Source: Quillaja saponaria
Taxonomy: Eukaryota > Streptophyta > Magnoliopsida > Fabales > Quillajaceae
Assembly (NCBI GenBank): GCA_029379385.1
Contig: CM055617.1
Span: 1,426,001-1,490,000, forward strand
Reading direction: 5' to 3'
Length of the DNA stretch: 64,000 nt
Below, in pieces: positions 13,071-25,122 of the stretch. Under the pieces are notes generated by a model that saw nothing but the letters and a program-made list of their open reading frames with translations, had not been told where the DNA came from and ran no database searches. Position 1 is the stretch's first letter. The number at the start of each line of letters is the position of its first letter. The translations under genes and the position numbers were made by a program.

Positions 13071-13080
13071 TTTATAAATA
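13071..13080 (+). promoter_or_regulatory. TATA box of the MYB gene
   Basis: TTTATAAATA lies about 160 bp upstream of the MYB start codon, the only good TATA motif in the proximal flank. It implies a transcription start near 13105 and a leader of about 130 nt. Confidence 0.6.
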
Positions 13081-13237
13081 GAAAGCAAAAACTTTTAGGT
13101 CGGAAGTGTGGGAGGCAGCCAAATCATGTTATAGTTTGGATTAGAAGGAAGAAGAAGCTGAAGCTGCTTCCTTCTTTAGCAAAAGAAACATTAAAAAAAG
13201 GAAAGAAAAGGATAGCATATAGCTAGGAGTGGAAATT

Positions 13238-14464
13238 ATGGGAAGGTCTCCTTGTTGTGATGAGAGTGGCCTCAAGAAAGGTCCTTGGACCCCTGAAGAA
13301 GATCAGAAACTTGTTGACTACATCAAAAAACATGGCCATGGAAGCTGGAGAGCTCTCCCAAAACTTGCAGGTACACTAATTGACAATTACAATTTATAAT
13401 ATGTTTGTAGGCCAAGAGCCTTGAAAGCCAACAAATTAACTCCTCCACATGCCGAGTTACAACTTGAGCATGCATCTTAATTTTGTTCTTAATCATTTGC
13501 AGGCCTGAACAGATGTGGGAAGAGTTGCAGGCTAAGATGGACAAACTACTTAAGGCCTGACATCAAGAGAGGGAGATTTTCTCAACAAGAAGAAGAAGCT
13601 ATTCTGAATCTCCACTCTGTCCTTGGCAACAAGTAATCTCTTCAACGTTATACTTTTTTCTGTAATTTACGAAAAAGGAGTTTGTAAATTGTTCATATTA
13701 TATAAATGAACTTACTTTTACAATAATTTCCACCATGTACAAGATGGTCAGCAATTGCAACCCACCTACCCGGTCGGACAGATAATGAAATCAAGAATTT
13801 CTGGAATACCCATCTCAAGAAGAAGTTGATTCACATGGGTTATGATCCGATGACACACCGGCCTCGATCTGATATCTTCTCAACCTTGCCTCAACTCATG
13901 GCTTTGGCTAATCTCAAAGACCTTATGGTTCTGGAGCAACACCAACACCTACAAGCAGATGCTGCTGTTCATCAATTGGCAACGTTTCAATACCTACAAC
14001 AGTGTCTCCTGCAACCTCAAGCTTCCAGCCTTGAGACAAACACAAATACCATAAACATGGATACTGTCAATCTTCTTCACTCCCAGCCCTCATCGATGAA
14101 AAATAACCCAATTTTAACCCAATTTGAAACCGTCCCTCACTCAGTCTGTTTCTCTCATTTACCTGACTTATCACAAATTCCTTGCAACTTTGAGAATCAA
14201 ACAGTACCATTGAACAAGGACATGGTCCAGACCCAAGATGAGCACCAGTCACTAGTGTTGCAAGGAGAACACTCCCCAAATTCTCCATGGCTTCTTTCAT
14301 CTACAAGCAGTACTCAATCTCCTCCAACAGGGACTTCAATTACTAATTTTGTGGATCTAAATAGTAGTTGCAGTAATCCAAGTTACGGGGGTGTTATGAG
14401 TCCTTCAGCTTGGCATGAACTACTCCTGCAGGACCCTTTGTTTCATGAGATTGCTAAGTTTTAA
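13238..14464 (+). CDS. MYB53/92/93-like: R2R3-MYB transcription factor, MYB53/MYB92/MYB93 type
   Basis: Nuclear DNA-binding regulator. Exons are 13238-13370 (133 nt), 13503-13632 (130 nt) and 13744-14464, giving 327 aa; 133/130 is the classic R2R3-MYB pattern. R2 starts at [21 protein letters not shown]3 at [20 protein letters not shown], and the R3 helix ends at [19 protein letters not shown]. Downstream are [26 protein letters not shown] and the C-terminal [15 protein letters not shown]. These fit the S24 clade (MYB53/92/93) as I recall it, and the neighbours agree: RPL29 and the LRR kinase flank MYB53 in Arabidopsis. S24 members are linked to suberin and lateral-root programmes; that role is family knowledge. 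S10 (MYB9/107) is the main alternative. The gene is intact. Confidence 0.93.
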
Positions 14465-17400
14465 AATGTTAATTAATCTTTATTGTGTATTATGAATCAT
14501 GATCTTTTCAGTAATTATGAGTATATAATCCTCTTTTTTCATCATATATGGGCAGCCGAGTGTTCCAATACTATTTTATTTTATTTTATTTTTTTAATTT
14601 TGTTAAACCAGCAATCTATTATCCATGCATGGAATATATTTTCTTCAGACAAGCAAAAAATGATTATATTAGAGAAAGACAGAAAGAAAGTTGACATTTG
14701 TGGAAACCTCCAAAACATCTAGCATAATTTTTCTCCTAACTTAATTATAGTCTTTATGTTGAAACAAGACTAAGGCTCTTCTTAATTAATACATTAATTT
14801 TCTGCTTTAATACCTGTTCCACTTTCATCATTTATATTTCCTCTATTGTTCTAGCTACCTAGGTCTTTATCATGAGTAATTAATATATATAAAATATAGA
14901 TTCCATGTTCATTGTCAGAAACTTTCAAGTTTCAACCTGCACCAGCCAACAACTCTAAACGAGTTGGAGAAGTGACTCAGAAGTAACTTTCTCTTCCTGC
15001 TTCTCAGTTTTAACCAGTGTTCTTAATTATACAAATAGCATAGAAAAATTAGGGTTCATATATAGCTAGCTTTACTTGTGTACTCTCTTCCTGATTAATT
15101 CTTACATAGTGTATGACTGTATTAATGTGGATTATAGTCGTGCCAATATTAATTATTAATTAATCGATCCTTGTTGATGTGTATTGCAACTAATTAATTA
15201 ATTGAGGTTGAATACAGTTAGCCAGCTTTATGATCTGGATTAGGTTTGTACAGATTTTGAAATTGACTTAATTAATCCCTTTTAAATATGTCTAATAAGT
15301 ATGTTTTAATAAATTTATATTTCAAATCCATGCATAACTATTTAAGAGTAATAATTAAGAGAGTCAGATATATACACTAAAAACTTGAAAATTCTTTGTA
15401 GGCTGCTGGGAGCTAGTAATCCATCATGTTAAATCAGAAAATGAAAGATCTGACTAAGATAGTCCCTAATCCTAGCTATATATTAGGTACATGTAACTGA
15501 TGCTTGAAATTAATTAAAATATTACAGATATTAAATTTAAAAATAAAGTGAGTAAAATAATATTAAAGTACTGATAATAATAATCTCTCTATGTATAAGG
15601 AATACTTGAATAAATTATTTAAATATACAATGACAACTTATTATAAGCAATTATAAGTATACGTATTTGCTGAATGATATATATATTTAAATATAAAATG
15701 GTCATTTAAAGGAAAAACGAGTTAGTGTGTGAGTGAGATAGTGTTGAGAGGTTATTGTTTTTAGTGTGTGCGTGTGCGGAGAAAATGAGTTTATTTTTTC
15801 ATGAAAATTAAATAAATGATAGTTATTAAATGATGGGATGGAATTAAATTATTAAATTTATTTTTTAAATTTAAATATGTATATATTATATAGTGGGACA
15901 CCATAAGAAGTTTTCACTTTTATAATAGTACATATGTAAAAAGAGATCAAAATGCTAATAATTCCTTCCTAGGTAAGGGAAGGGTAGATGAACTTTTTGT
16001 TCCTTTTTCTATTTAACAAGAAAGTGATAGTTAGTTCTGTTCTTTACATTAAATGAGATATTCTATGCAACGGTGAAGTTGTATAGTCAATTCAACTAGC
16101 ACGATACCTGATTGAAGACTAAAAAAATTTGAAATTCGAACCACAAAAACAATGTAAGTTTAAAATTGTTATAATAGGGCATTGAGTATACATTTAATCA
16201 TAAAATTGGGTAGATAGCTTTATTTGTTGGATTAAACCTCTTCAAGTAATGTAAGATACATTTGGGAGCTGTTATAGAAAAAGAGTGATTTGATGAAAGT
16301 CAACAAGGTGAGCATGCTTGTCAAAGCAACTTAAACAAGACCACCTTTACAAAACCAGCTGTTCATAAGTCCAACATTTGGAAATTAAAGATGCAAGAAG
16401 ATGTAACCAAAAAGAAATAAAAAATAAAGATGCAAGAAGTTTAACCACTTAATCTTAATCCTTTGGTTGGATATTGATCATTAATCCTTCCCTTTCCTTT
16501 TGGGCACAACTTGTTTCTATAGCTTGAATATTTAATGGTTAGGGTACCAAACTACCAACCCTATTCATAATTATATTTTACTTTTAAGTAAGGCTTGCCC
16601 TTTGTACTTCATTGGGAATTTTCATCACCAATGCTTAATACCTTAATTTGAATGAGTATGATTGGACTAGAATTGATGTAATCAGTATAGGGATACAAAA
16701 AAAAGATTTTTTTTCTTCTTTTCTTTAAATAGATGAAGTGAGAATTTATCGTGTGATCGTGTTTAGAATTAAAAGATTGGGAATTTATGGCATTTTAATT
16801 ATAAGTTTGAATAAATACTAATTAATTGGTAGAGTTTAAAAAAAAAACAAAAAGCAAAAAAAAAACTTAACTATATTGACTTTTACATACCTCCCTAGAT
16901 TGAGATAAGCTCATTGTTAAGAGTGGGTAAAATTAAGTCAAAGATGTGATTTCAAATTGGATAATATTATAAATGTTAAATTGACCAATTTAATGGAAAA
17001 TATAATACAAGAAAAACTGTATTTTCTTTTTTCCATACACCAAAATATACTGAAATAAAAGATGAATTAAGAAGTGAACAACCAAAGAAGAGTTTAATCT
17101 GAGATTCCGTTTTTTAACTTAGCAGATAAATGTGTTTTGATCCAGTTTACGCTATTTCGACTAATTCATATCATAATTTGGTCAAAACAAGTCATCTACA
17201 CCGAGAAAATAAAATTATAAAGATTTTTCACTCACTTCTATCCTAAAATTTGTAATCCCGTCAATAAAAAAAAAAATTGCACTTTTTTTATTACCAATCC
17301 AGTCCATTAGAGTTTTGATCGAGGTTTTGGAAGCATTCATGAATGGGTCAAGGTCAAAAAGTTGCCTCTGGAAATCCTAGTTACTTAGTTTATTTTTGCA

Positions 17401-18674
17401 GACATTTGGTAATTTAGTGAGGTCATGGCTCACTAGATTTGGTTTCTTTTGGTGCCTTTCTTTTCAATGAAAATTCTCCCACCCCCGTTATTTCACACAT
17501 AATCAACATCAAATGAAAATTCTTCTCTCGTAATTGATGCCTTCTTGTTGAAATAAGTTTACTTTAAGAATTTTATATGTTAATGACTTGCTTCACTCAT
17601 GTATAAATTAATAATAAGATAGTTTAAAATTATTCCATTAACTCTTAAATAATATTTCGTAATAATCCAAATATGAAAATACAAGTTTAGATTTTAGAGC
17701 AGTTGTGACAGAACCCGATAAATTAGTCTTACAGAAATATATATAAAAAAAACCAATAAATCTAAGAAAAATGATATTTGACAATAATAAAATAATAAAA
17801 ATTTATATTATTAATGAGCTTTTTAAGAACTCGTTTATTGTTTTGTATAGAATTAAATAATATATAATTATAAAATATAATTAGTTGAAGTATATGTAAG
17901 TTGGTTCTCATACACTTAACAAATTAAAAGAAAAAATTAGTTGAATAATTTTATATTATTATATCATCATATACTATATGAACTGATGGCTTTCCAAATT
18001 CCAATCCCACGAAGAAAACTCATTTGAGTTGCTTTTCTACCATATTCCCCTAATTCTGGTTCTAAACTATCAAATCTGATGGGCTAGAATTACTGGGCCT
18101 GGGCAGAAAATTTACTTTACTTATTATCAATATCTGAAAGGTTTTCTTTATTCCACTTTTGGCCCATATCTCACCCCAAATAACCTAATGACCCAATTCT
18201 TTTTTTCCCCTTCCTGTTCTGGCAAGACTCAAATTCCTTTTGTTTGGAGCTCTAACTAAATGTTTTTTTTTTTCAATTTTGGCTTATCTACTGTTTTAGT
18301 CATTTAAGATTATATTAATTTTCAGTTCGGTCTTCCAAGAATTTTTCAGTCAATTTTATCCTCCGAAATTTAAAATTTATCCATCAAGTTCTATTATTCC
18401 ATTACATATTATGAATTAACAAAATAACTACATTTGATAAAAATAATAACTGATATAAGTTTTTTTATATTTTACAAAACTTTTTTAGTTATTTTATCAT
18501 TAAATTATGTAGAATTACTTTATTTATACATAACATGATAATGAGATAATATAACTTGATTGAAAATTTTTGAATTTTAAAGAATAAAATTGACAAAAAT
18601 ATTATTGCGGAACTAAATTAAAAACAGAATGGTCGAGTTATTGATGTGAGATAGATCCAGAAAAAAAAAGGTAG
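14465..18674. other. AT-rich spacer; no gene seen
   Basis: 4.2 kb with the MYB 3' UTR at its start and no supported coding region or RNA. Several short poly-A/T runs and AT-rich stretches occur, but I see no terminal repeats with a target duplication. Confidence 0.5.
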
Positions 18675-21176
18675 GGTTCTAGTTATAATCCTAGAAACGA
18701 TTCGTATATATATTTCACAAAAACGTGATATCAAAGTAGGTGAAAAAGCAGCCGGAAGACATAGAAATAAAGGTATCGTTTCCAAAATTTTGCCTAGATA
18801 AGATATGCCTTATTCGCAAGATGGAAGACTTATTGATATGGTCTTCAATCCATTAAGGGGTACCCTCATGAATGAATGTAGGACAGATATTGGAATGTTC
18901 ACTCCGGTTAGTGAGGGTATGCTAGATAGTCATTATCGAATAACACCTTTTGATGAGAGATATGAACAAGAGGCTTTGAGAAAACTAGTGTTTTTTGAAT
19001 TATATGAAGCCAGTAAGCAAACAGCGAATCCGTAGGCATTTGAACCTGAGTATCCAGGAAAAAGCATAATATTTGATGGAAAAACGGGAGATCCTTTTGA
19101 ACAACCTGTTATAATAGGAAAGCCTTATATCTTGAAATTAATTCATTAAGTTGATGATAAAATATATGGACGTTCCAGTGGACATTATGTTAGTAGTATG
19201 CCCTACAAGCCAATAATATTAGATGTCTATGGTATATTACTTATAAATACAGTCTTATTCAGTTATTAATAAAATGAATATGTTTCATTATTATATGGTA
19301 TTATTATCTATCATATACTTTAATTGCTAGTTAATTCTTTAGTATGAATATGATAAATCTCATAGAATATAAGCCATGAAAATAAGAACCATGATGTGAT
19401 CATGCTTATTAGATATATTTTCTTAAGCTTTGTTCTTAAATATTCCTAATCACAGGATCATTAATAATGGGAATTAATGATCCGGTTAGATTAGTACATG
19501 TTATATTAGCTCAAATGTTGAGGGTGATTGATCTCATGATCACTTGTGTAGTTGACACTATAATAAACATGTAGGTACTTGTTAAGAACAAGTTCACTGA
19601 ATTGACTCGATCATAGAATACTTATATGGACTTTTACATAATTGTCAATGAGTGTTCTTCGTTGTAGTGGTGCAAATGATCTTCAGACCTGAGGACATCA
19701 TAGATACCTTGTACATAGGTTATTATGCTTTGATACTATCTAAGTATAATTCACCATGGGTTATACAGAGATAGATGTTGCGTATGACTATCTATGTATA
19801 AAGGTATATGAATGTACAATTAAGGGATCTATCACTCTTACTAAAGAGAGAGAATGTTCTATATTATCTAATTAAGACATAATTCAGAAAGTCCCTCGCC
19901 AGGGTGGTGTGAAACTAGATTAGAGAATTTAAGTTTCACCATATGAGTTATGACTTATAAATAGATATATTAGATTAAACAATTTAGGGTTTGACATTAA
20001 TCCATATTCTAAGTTTAATCAGGAACATTGAATGATGGAAAGATTGAATTGCATAGTAGCTAACAACGGAAAGGTTCACAAATATATTTATATTATCTGG
20101 GTAGTCATCACATGCTGTTAGGCATCAATCTTAACTTGTAGGCAACCCGAGAATTAATTTAATAATTAATTCTCATTAATGGGTAAATCAAAATTAGTTT
20201 TGATTTAAATTAATTAGATGTGGATCTAATTGAAAAATACATTAAATTAATATGGCCTTACTGCCAGTTTAATATGAACCTAAGGAGTCACACACAAATG
20301 GATGCAATTTGATTAAGAGAAGTTTTGGGCTTTCATATAATTACAAACAAATGATATTTGAAATTTAAAATAAGATTAACTTTGATGAGATTTTCCTATT
20401 TTATCTAAAAGTCTCTAATAGATAAGATCTGATCTTATTATTTAGAGTTCAGTTATATCATACTTAAATAAGGTTAGATTTGATAAGTAACATACGTAAC
20501 TTTTATTTAGATATCACAGAGAGCCAAAATTCTCTACAGAGAATTATTGGCAAACTGAGTGTTTGTGAGACGTGAGAAAATCTCATTACTTGTGCTAGCA
20601 CACAAGGAGATTTTTGGCAGCCAACACATAGCTCTTGATCAAATCATTCGGTGTAGATATACTTAGAGGTTGTACACCCTGTACAACTTGTGGATCAAAA
20701 ATTAAGATCGTCCTAATCGCTTCAAGAGGTAATATTCTATTTATAATACTAATAGAAAAACATTGATTCATAAACAATAGAGATTATCCTAGGAATTTGG
20801 TTATGTCGAATTTTTTTAAATTTTCGTTGTGCCGGTGTAATCAAAATCCCCTACACATTATGCACTAGTTACGCAACAACCCCTTAGAGGAAGAGCCAAG
20901 CAAGAGGGACAACGGGTAGGAGAAAATGAGGTTTGGGCTCTAAAGGGATTTGGTGTTGCTCATATTTTACAAAAGATGCTTAATTATAAATCTAATCATA
21001 TTTGAGCTCGCCAAGAAGTACTCAATACTATAATCATTGAAGGAACAATACTTAAACCTGAGGATGCTTCAGAATCTTTTCGATTGCTCGTTCGAGAACT
21101 ACGATCTTTGGCTCTAGAATTGAACCATTTCCTTGTATCTAAGAAGAACTTTCAAATTAACAAGAAGGAAGCTTAA
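18675..21176 (+). pseudogene. rpoB (NUPT): Plastid rpoB 3' fragment in nuclear DNA, split by an LTR
   Basis: Decayed copy of the C-terminal part of the plastid RNA polymerase beta subunit, in two pieces: 18675-19187 and 20861-21176, separated by the LTR. Visible segments include [57 protein letters not shown], then after the [33 protein letters not shown] and the native stop at 21174. Internal stops at 18799 (Gln to TAA), 19033 (Trp to TAG), 19147 (Gln to TAA) and 21003 (Arg to TGA) are all explained by C-to-T or G-to-A changes. A +1/-1 pair of indels scrambles the stretch 18855-18885. It cannot encode a working subunit. Confidence 0.93.
19188..20855. mobile_element. Probable solo LTR of a retrotransposon, 1,668 bp
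   Basis: The insert begins TGTTAGTAG and ends CCCCTACA, the TG...CA ends of an LTR. It is flanked by a perfect 5-bp target duplication, CATTA (19183-19187 and 20856-20860). Removing the insert and one CATTA restores the rpoB sequence GGACATTATGCAC exactly. There is no second copy of the terminus inside, no primer-binding site or polypurine tract next to an LTR end, and no gag or pol, so a solo LTR left by LTR-LTR recombination is the simplest reading. The length suits a long-LTR lineage (for example SIRE/Maximus of Copia, or a Gypsy chromovirus); the lineage was not determined. TTATAAATAGATA near 19948 suggests plus orientation. Confidence 0.85.
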
Positions 21177-21202
21177 TTGGAATGAATTAGAATTTTTCTT
21201 CT

Positions 21203-22655
21203 ATGATTGATCAGTATAAACATCAACAACTCTGAATTGGATCAGTCTCTCCTCAACAAATAAGTGCTTGGGCCAATAAAATCCTACCTAACGGAGAGAT
21301 AGTTGGGGAGGTAACAAAGCCTTATACTTTCCATTACAAAACCAATAAACTTGAAAAAGATGGATTATTTTGTGAAAGAATGTTTCGCCCTATAAAAAGT
21401 GGTATTTGTGCTTGTGGAAATTATCGAGTAATTGGAGATAAAATAGAAAACCCAAAATTTTGTGAACAATGTGGAGTAGAATTTGTTGATTCTCAGATAC
21501 GAAGATATCAAATGGGCTATATTAAACTAGCATGCCCAGTAACCCATATGTGGTATTTGAAACGTCTTCCTAGTTATATCGCAAATCTTTTAGCTAAACC
21601 TCTTAAATAATTAGAAGGTCTAGTATACTGCAATTTGTGATTTTATCAAAATTTTGATTTTACAGATTCAGAATAAGAGACTGTCATTCCTTTCAAACAA
21701 ATTGGGATGCCCTAGATCTGACATGTCTCTTGGTAGGAGTAACATGAAACTCAGAATGTAGGGTGTATTTGATACTCCCAAATAAAATGGGGAATTGGTC
21801 TATGGTCAATTCCGTAACAAATAAATAAGAATTTCTAGTTCGACCTCGTAAAAAAAAAAAAAAAAAGGCTTTTTTTTAGTTAACTATTCCCTTTTTTTTA
21901 CAAAGAAATGAAATTATGTTCAAATAAGCAAATATGTCATGGTTGCGGAAGTCTATCCATCACATATGGGCTTAAGGACATCATGGCATAACCGTCGAGG
22001 CGAAGTAGGGACCTAAAAGATCTAATGGAACAATACATAGACAAGTAAATCCCTTATGAATACCAGGGCACTCCTTTAATTTAATTTGAATTTAAAATGA
22101 AAGGGATTCCTCATTCGAAGGGAAGTAGACTACTAAAAAATTTCACATTTTATTTGTATTTAATAATTAAATAAAAAGTTCAGAAAATCTAAATAAAAAA
22201 GAGGAAAGAATCAATGAAATGTTGCTTGGTCTTCATTGAGAACAGGTTTTATAGAAATTCAAAGTGAGAATCCCTTCTTTATCCTTCTTTATAAAAAAGA
22301 GCCAAATGAGATGAAACTTTCACTTCCAATTTTCAAGGGGGAGATCTTATTGGATCCTATCCAAATTTTTTGATTGCTAGGCCCGTAGTTAAAAAACCTA
22401 CTTTCTTATGATTACAAGGTTCATTCGAACATGAAATCCAATCCTGAAAATACAGCATCCTACTTTTTTTTACTACCCAAGGCTTTGATACATTTCGAAA
22501 TCGAGATATTTCTACTAGATTTTACAATTATTTTAGATTATTTATCGGTAGAATACAAAGAATTAGGGAAAGAGGGGTCCACAGGTAATGAATGGGAAGA
22601 TCGAAAAGTTGAAGTAAAAAGGATTTTTTGGTTAGATGCATAGAATTAACTAAAA
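21203..22655 (+). pseudogene. rpoC1 (NUPT): Plastid rpoC1 5' part: exon 1, intron and part of exon 2
   Basis: Collinear continuation of the plastid fragment, 26 bp after the rpoB stop, the native plastid arrangement. Exon 1 runs from ATG at 21203 to about 21640: MIDQYKHQQL, a CGA-to-TGA-type stop, then [20 protein letters not shown], the zinc-binding part [11 protein letters not shown]...CEQCGVEF, and [20 protein letters not shown]. Next follows what looks like the group II intron of plant rpoC1 (about 21640-22365), disrupted by A and T homopolymers. Exon 2 resumes near 22368 and includes TTCGATACATTTCGAAATCGAG-like sequence, then skips about 40 bp and ends after GNEWEDRK...FLVR near 22655. 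Several stops and frameshifts make it non-functional. The intron shows the fragment came from DNA or unspliced RNA. Confidence 0.9.
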
Positions 22656-23159
22656 CAGTAATTAAGCCTCTAATTTTTCTTTTTTTAAACTAAAATAGAT
22701 TGTGGAACAATGACATCCCTATTAATAATATAATAAAGTAAAGACCATAAATCAAATAATAATTTTTAGAAATATTTTATTTTCGTTTCATGTTCAAACT
22801 TTAAAAATTGTATAATATACGAAATTTTCTTTTATTTTTAAAATTTACACATATTTCACATATTTGTATAATAATTGTTAATTCTTATTAATAAAAGAAA
22901 AATTAATTATTATTTTAAAATGTTAATATTCAACTTAAAATAAAAAATAAATTTTTACAATATATATATATACATATATATAATTATTTGTAAAATAGTA
23001 ATACAATTAAAAAAAGAAAAAAAAAAAACTATCTCCCCGTCACTGGTTGAATCGCGACGATCGACGAGGAAGGTAAGTATCCAATTTTTCTTTCAGATTC
23101 ACTGTCCCTGACCATTTTTCTTTCTCTTTATCTCCTTTGCTTTGGGTTTGTCTATCACC
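22656..23159. other. AT-rich flank and 5' leader of the zinc-finger gene
   Basis: 500 bp. The first 350 is extremely AT-rich, with an (AT)-like run near 22960-22985. The last 120 bp, from about 23030, becomes mixed and pyrimidine-rich and is probably the 5' leader of the downstream gene. Confidence 0.5.
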
Positions 23160-24314
23160 ATGTCAAATCTTCCCGAATATTCTAGATTCCAGTCGCCATA
23201 TTCCGCCGCCGGCAGATCCTCAAACGCACTTAAGGAGGATTCGGTTGGGAGCGCGGACCCTCGGGTTCCTCTCCAGAATCTATCAACGGTCCGAATGAGA
23301 ATGGATTCGCTGCAACTTTTCCTTTACGAATCTATAAGCAGGAACGCTTTGATCAGCAAGGATCACATGGACATGGTCTCCAACGAGATTACATCTGCTA
23401 TCCACCAGGTAATTGTCAACGGCTCCTCTCTTTTGTCCTGCTCTCAAAATCTGAACACGGGTGGAGCATCCGTATTGCCTATCTCCGGGGCAGTACCAGA
23501 CCCGCCGAATCCAATGTCTTCTACGAAGTCCCTTTTGGATTCTTCGGGCCCTGAGAAAGGTAAACAGGAGGTTAATTTGAAAGTTGAGATTTTGGGTGAT
23601 GAGGAGGTGAACGATGATGTTGAAGATCGGGTTTATGTGGATGATAATGAAATCGTGGAGCTGGACGCTGTTGAATTGCTAGCTGACCACATTCATTTTT
23701 GTGAAATTTGTGGAAAAGGATTCAAACGCGATGCGAATCTGCGAATGCATATGCGTGCACATGGCAACCAATTCAAGACCCCGGAAGCTTTGGCGAAGCC
23801 ATTTGATACATTGGGCGAAAGGAATCGTAGCAGAGCTGTGCGGTTCTCCTGCCCCTTCAAAGGATGCAATCGGAACAAGGGGCACAATAAGTTCAGGTCT
23901 TTAAAGTCAGTGATTTGCGTGAAGAACCATTTCAAAAGAAGCCATTGTCCAAAAATGTATTCATGTAATCAGTGCCACAAGAAGAGCTTCTCGGTTCTTT
24001 CCGATTTGAAGAGCCATATGAAGCATTGTGGGGAATCCAAGTGGAAGTGCTCTTGTGGAACAACATTTTCAAGGAAGGATAAGTTGTTTGGGCACATGGC
24101 GTTATTTGAGGGGCATACGCCGGCCGTTGTAGTGGATGGGGAGGAGAAAGTACAGGGTGTGGCAGCGATGGATGATGATGAGGTTGAGGATAGTATGTTG
24201 AAGGATACAGAACTGGTAGTTAATTGCTCAAACAAAGGATTCTCTGAAGGGTTTTTTGAAATTGATGATTTTGGTTCATTTGAGAATTATTGTTTACAAC
24301 AAGGAGTTCTGTGA
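23160..24314 (+). CDS. STOP2-like: C2H2 zinc-finger protein, STOP1/STOP2 type
   Basis: Transcription factor of the STOP1 family, which controls tolerance to low pH and aluminium in roots. Intronless, 384 aa from ATG at 23160 (MSNLPEYSRF); the frame is open slightly further upstream but has no ATG. Residues 55-85 hold a conserved N-terminal block (RMRMDSLQLFLYESISRNAL). The finger region starts near residue 178 with a C-x2-C-x12-H-x3-H finger (CEICGKGFKRDANLR). It continues with CPFKGCNRNKGHNKF, a further C2H2/C2HC pair (YSCNQCHKKSFSVLSDLKSH) and ends near 318 with WKCSCGTTFSRKDKLFGHMA. This four-finger layout is diagnostic of STOP1/STOP2. The length is near Arabidopsis STOP2 (about 370 aa) rather than STOP1 (about 500 aa), hence the STOP2 suggestion; true orthology is uncertain. 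Confidence 0.92.
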   Translation: MSNLPEYSRFQSPYSAAGRSSNALKEDSVGSADPRVPLQNLSTVRMRMDSLQLFLYESISRNALISKDHMDMVSNEITSAIHQVIVNGSSLLSCSQNLNTGGASVLPISGAVPDPPNPMSSTKSLLDSSGPEKGKQEVNLKVEILGDEEVNDDVEDRVYVDDNEIVELDAVELLADHIHFCEICGKGFKRDANLRMHMRAHGNQFKTPEALAKPFDTLGERNRSRAVRFSCPFKGCNRNKGHNKFRSLKSVICVKNHFKRSHCPKMYSCNQCHKKSFSVLSDLKSHMKHCGESKWKCSCGTTFSRKDKLFGHMALFEGHTPAVVVDGEEKVQGVAAMDDDEVEDSMLKDTELVVNCSNKGFSEGFFEIDDFGSFENYCLQQGVL

Positions 24315-25122
24315 CATTTTGAGTGCCTTACAAGCACATCCCATCTTAAATGTATGTTATCCATTTTAGCAGTTTCATAGATATGTATATGTACACATAG
24401 CTATAGGAAGTAATGAAGGTTTCTGTCAAGAAGCATTTTCTTTTTCTTGGATAATGCTTGTTGTTGTAATTTTACAAAATAATGTTATTGCAATTTTGTG
24501 TTGCTATTCCATAGTGATATTTGATGTGGTACGTTCTAAACTTTAGGTTGTGCTGTTGTGGGCAATTCTAATGTTGAATTCCGCAGGCGCTGTGTATTGA
24601 GTTTTGATTCTCTGAAAGAGAAATTGTAATCATTGTAATTGGTTGCACGTAAGTAGAATTGTTTATGTTAATGATACAGACCTACTGGGAGGGATAGAAA
24701 AAACTCCATTTTATATATTTTACTCTATATCGGTTTCATGTGATGTTTATGGAAATTGAACTTTTCAGTAAACCATAAAGATAAATAACATGTGGATTAT
24801 ATTTTACATGGATGAGTTGTGAGGTATTCATTAATCTGACTCGTGGGTTATAGAGTTAACCGAAAGAAAGAGTTGCGAGGCTATGCCTGTCGACAATCTG
24901 TTCATCATAATAGAGATTGCAACGCTATTCTTCATTCAGTTTGAGGTTTGCCTAACTAGGTTTCAGTATAGGAATGCAAGGAAGCTGCCATGTAACAGTA
25001 GAGTGTATGTGTAGCCAGGAAGCAGGATCAGATTGTTTATTTATTTTTCCTTCTTTTGTGTAAATGCTCTCTATTTTTACAGAAAAATGAACTTTAATTT
25101 CATCTTACAATTTTTTTTCCTT
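24315..25122. other. 3' flank of the zinc-finger gene; no gene seen
   Basis: Probable 3' UTR in the first 200-300 bp, then spacer. No coding potential is seen. Confidence 0.5.

Noticed and set aside
13238..14464. Assignment of the MYB to subgroup S10 (MYB9/MYB107)
   Set aside because: The R2R3 part is compatible, but the C-terminal motifs and the RPL29-MYB-LRR kinase order fit S24 better; kept only as an alternative.
18805..19035. 76-aa frame [17 protein letters not shown]... as a gene
   Set aside because: It is a piece of decayed plastid rpoB with a scrambled middle, not an independent gene.
23679..24235. Antisense frames of 68-88 aa across the zinc-finger gene
   Set aside because: Shadows of the coding strand; the plus strand encodes a complete STOP-type protein.
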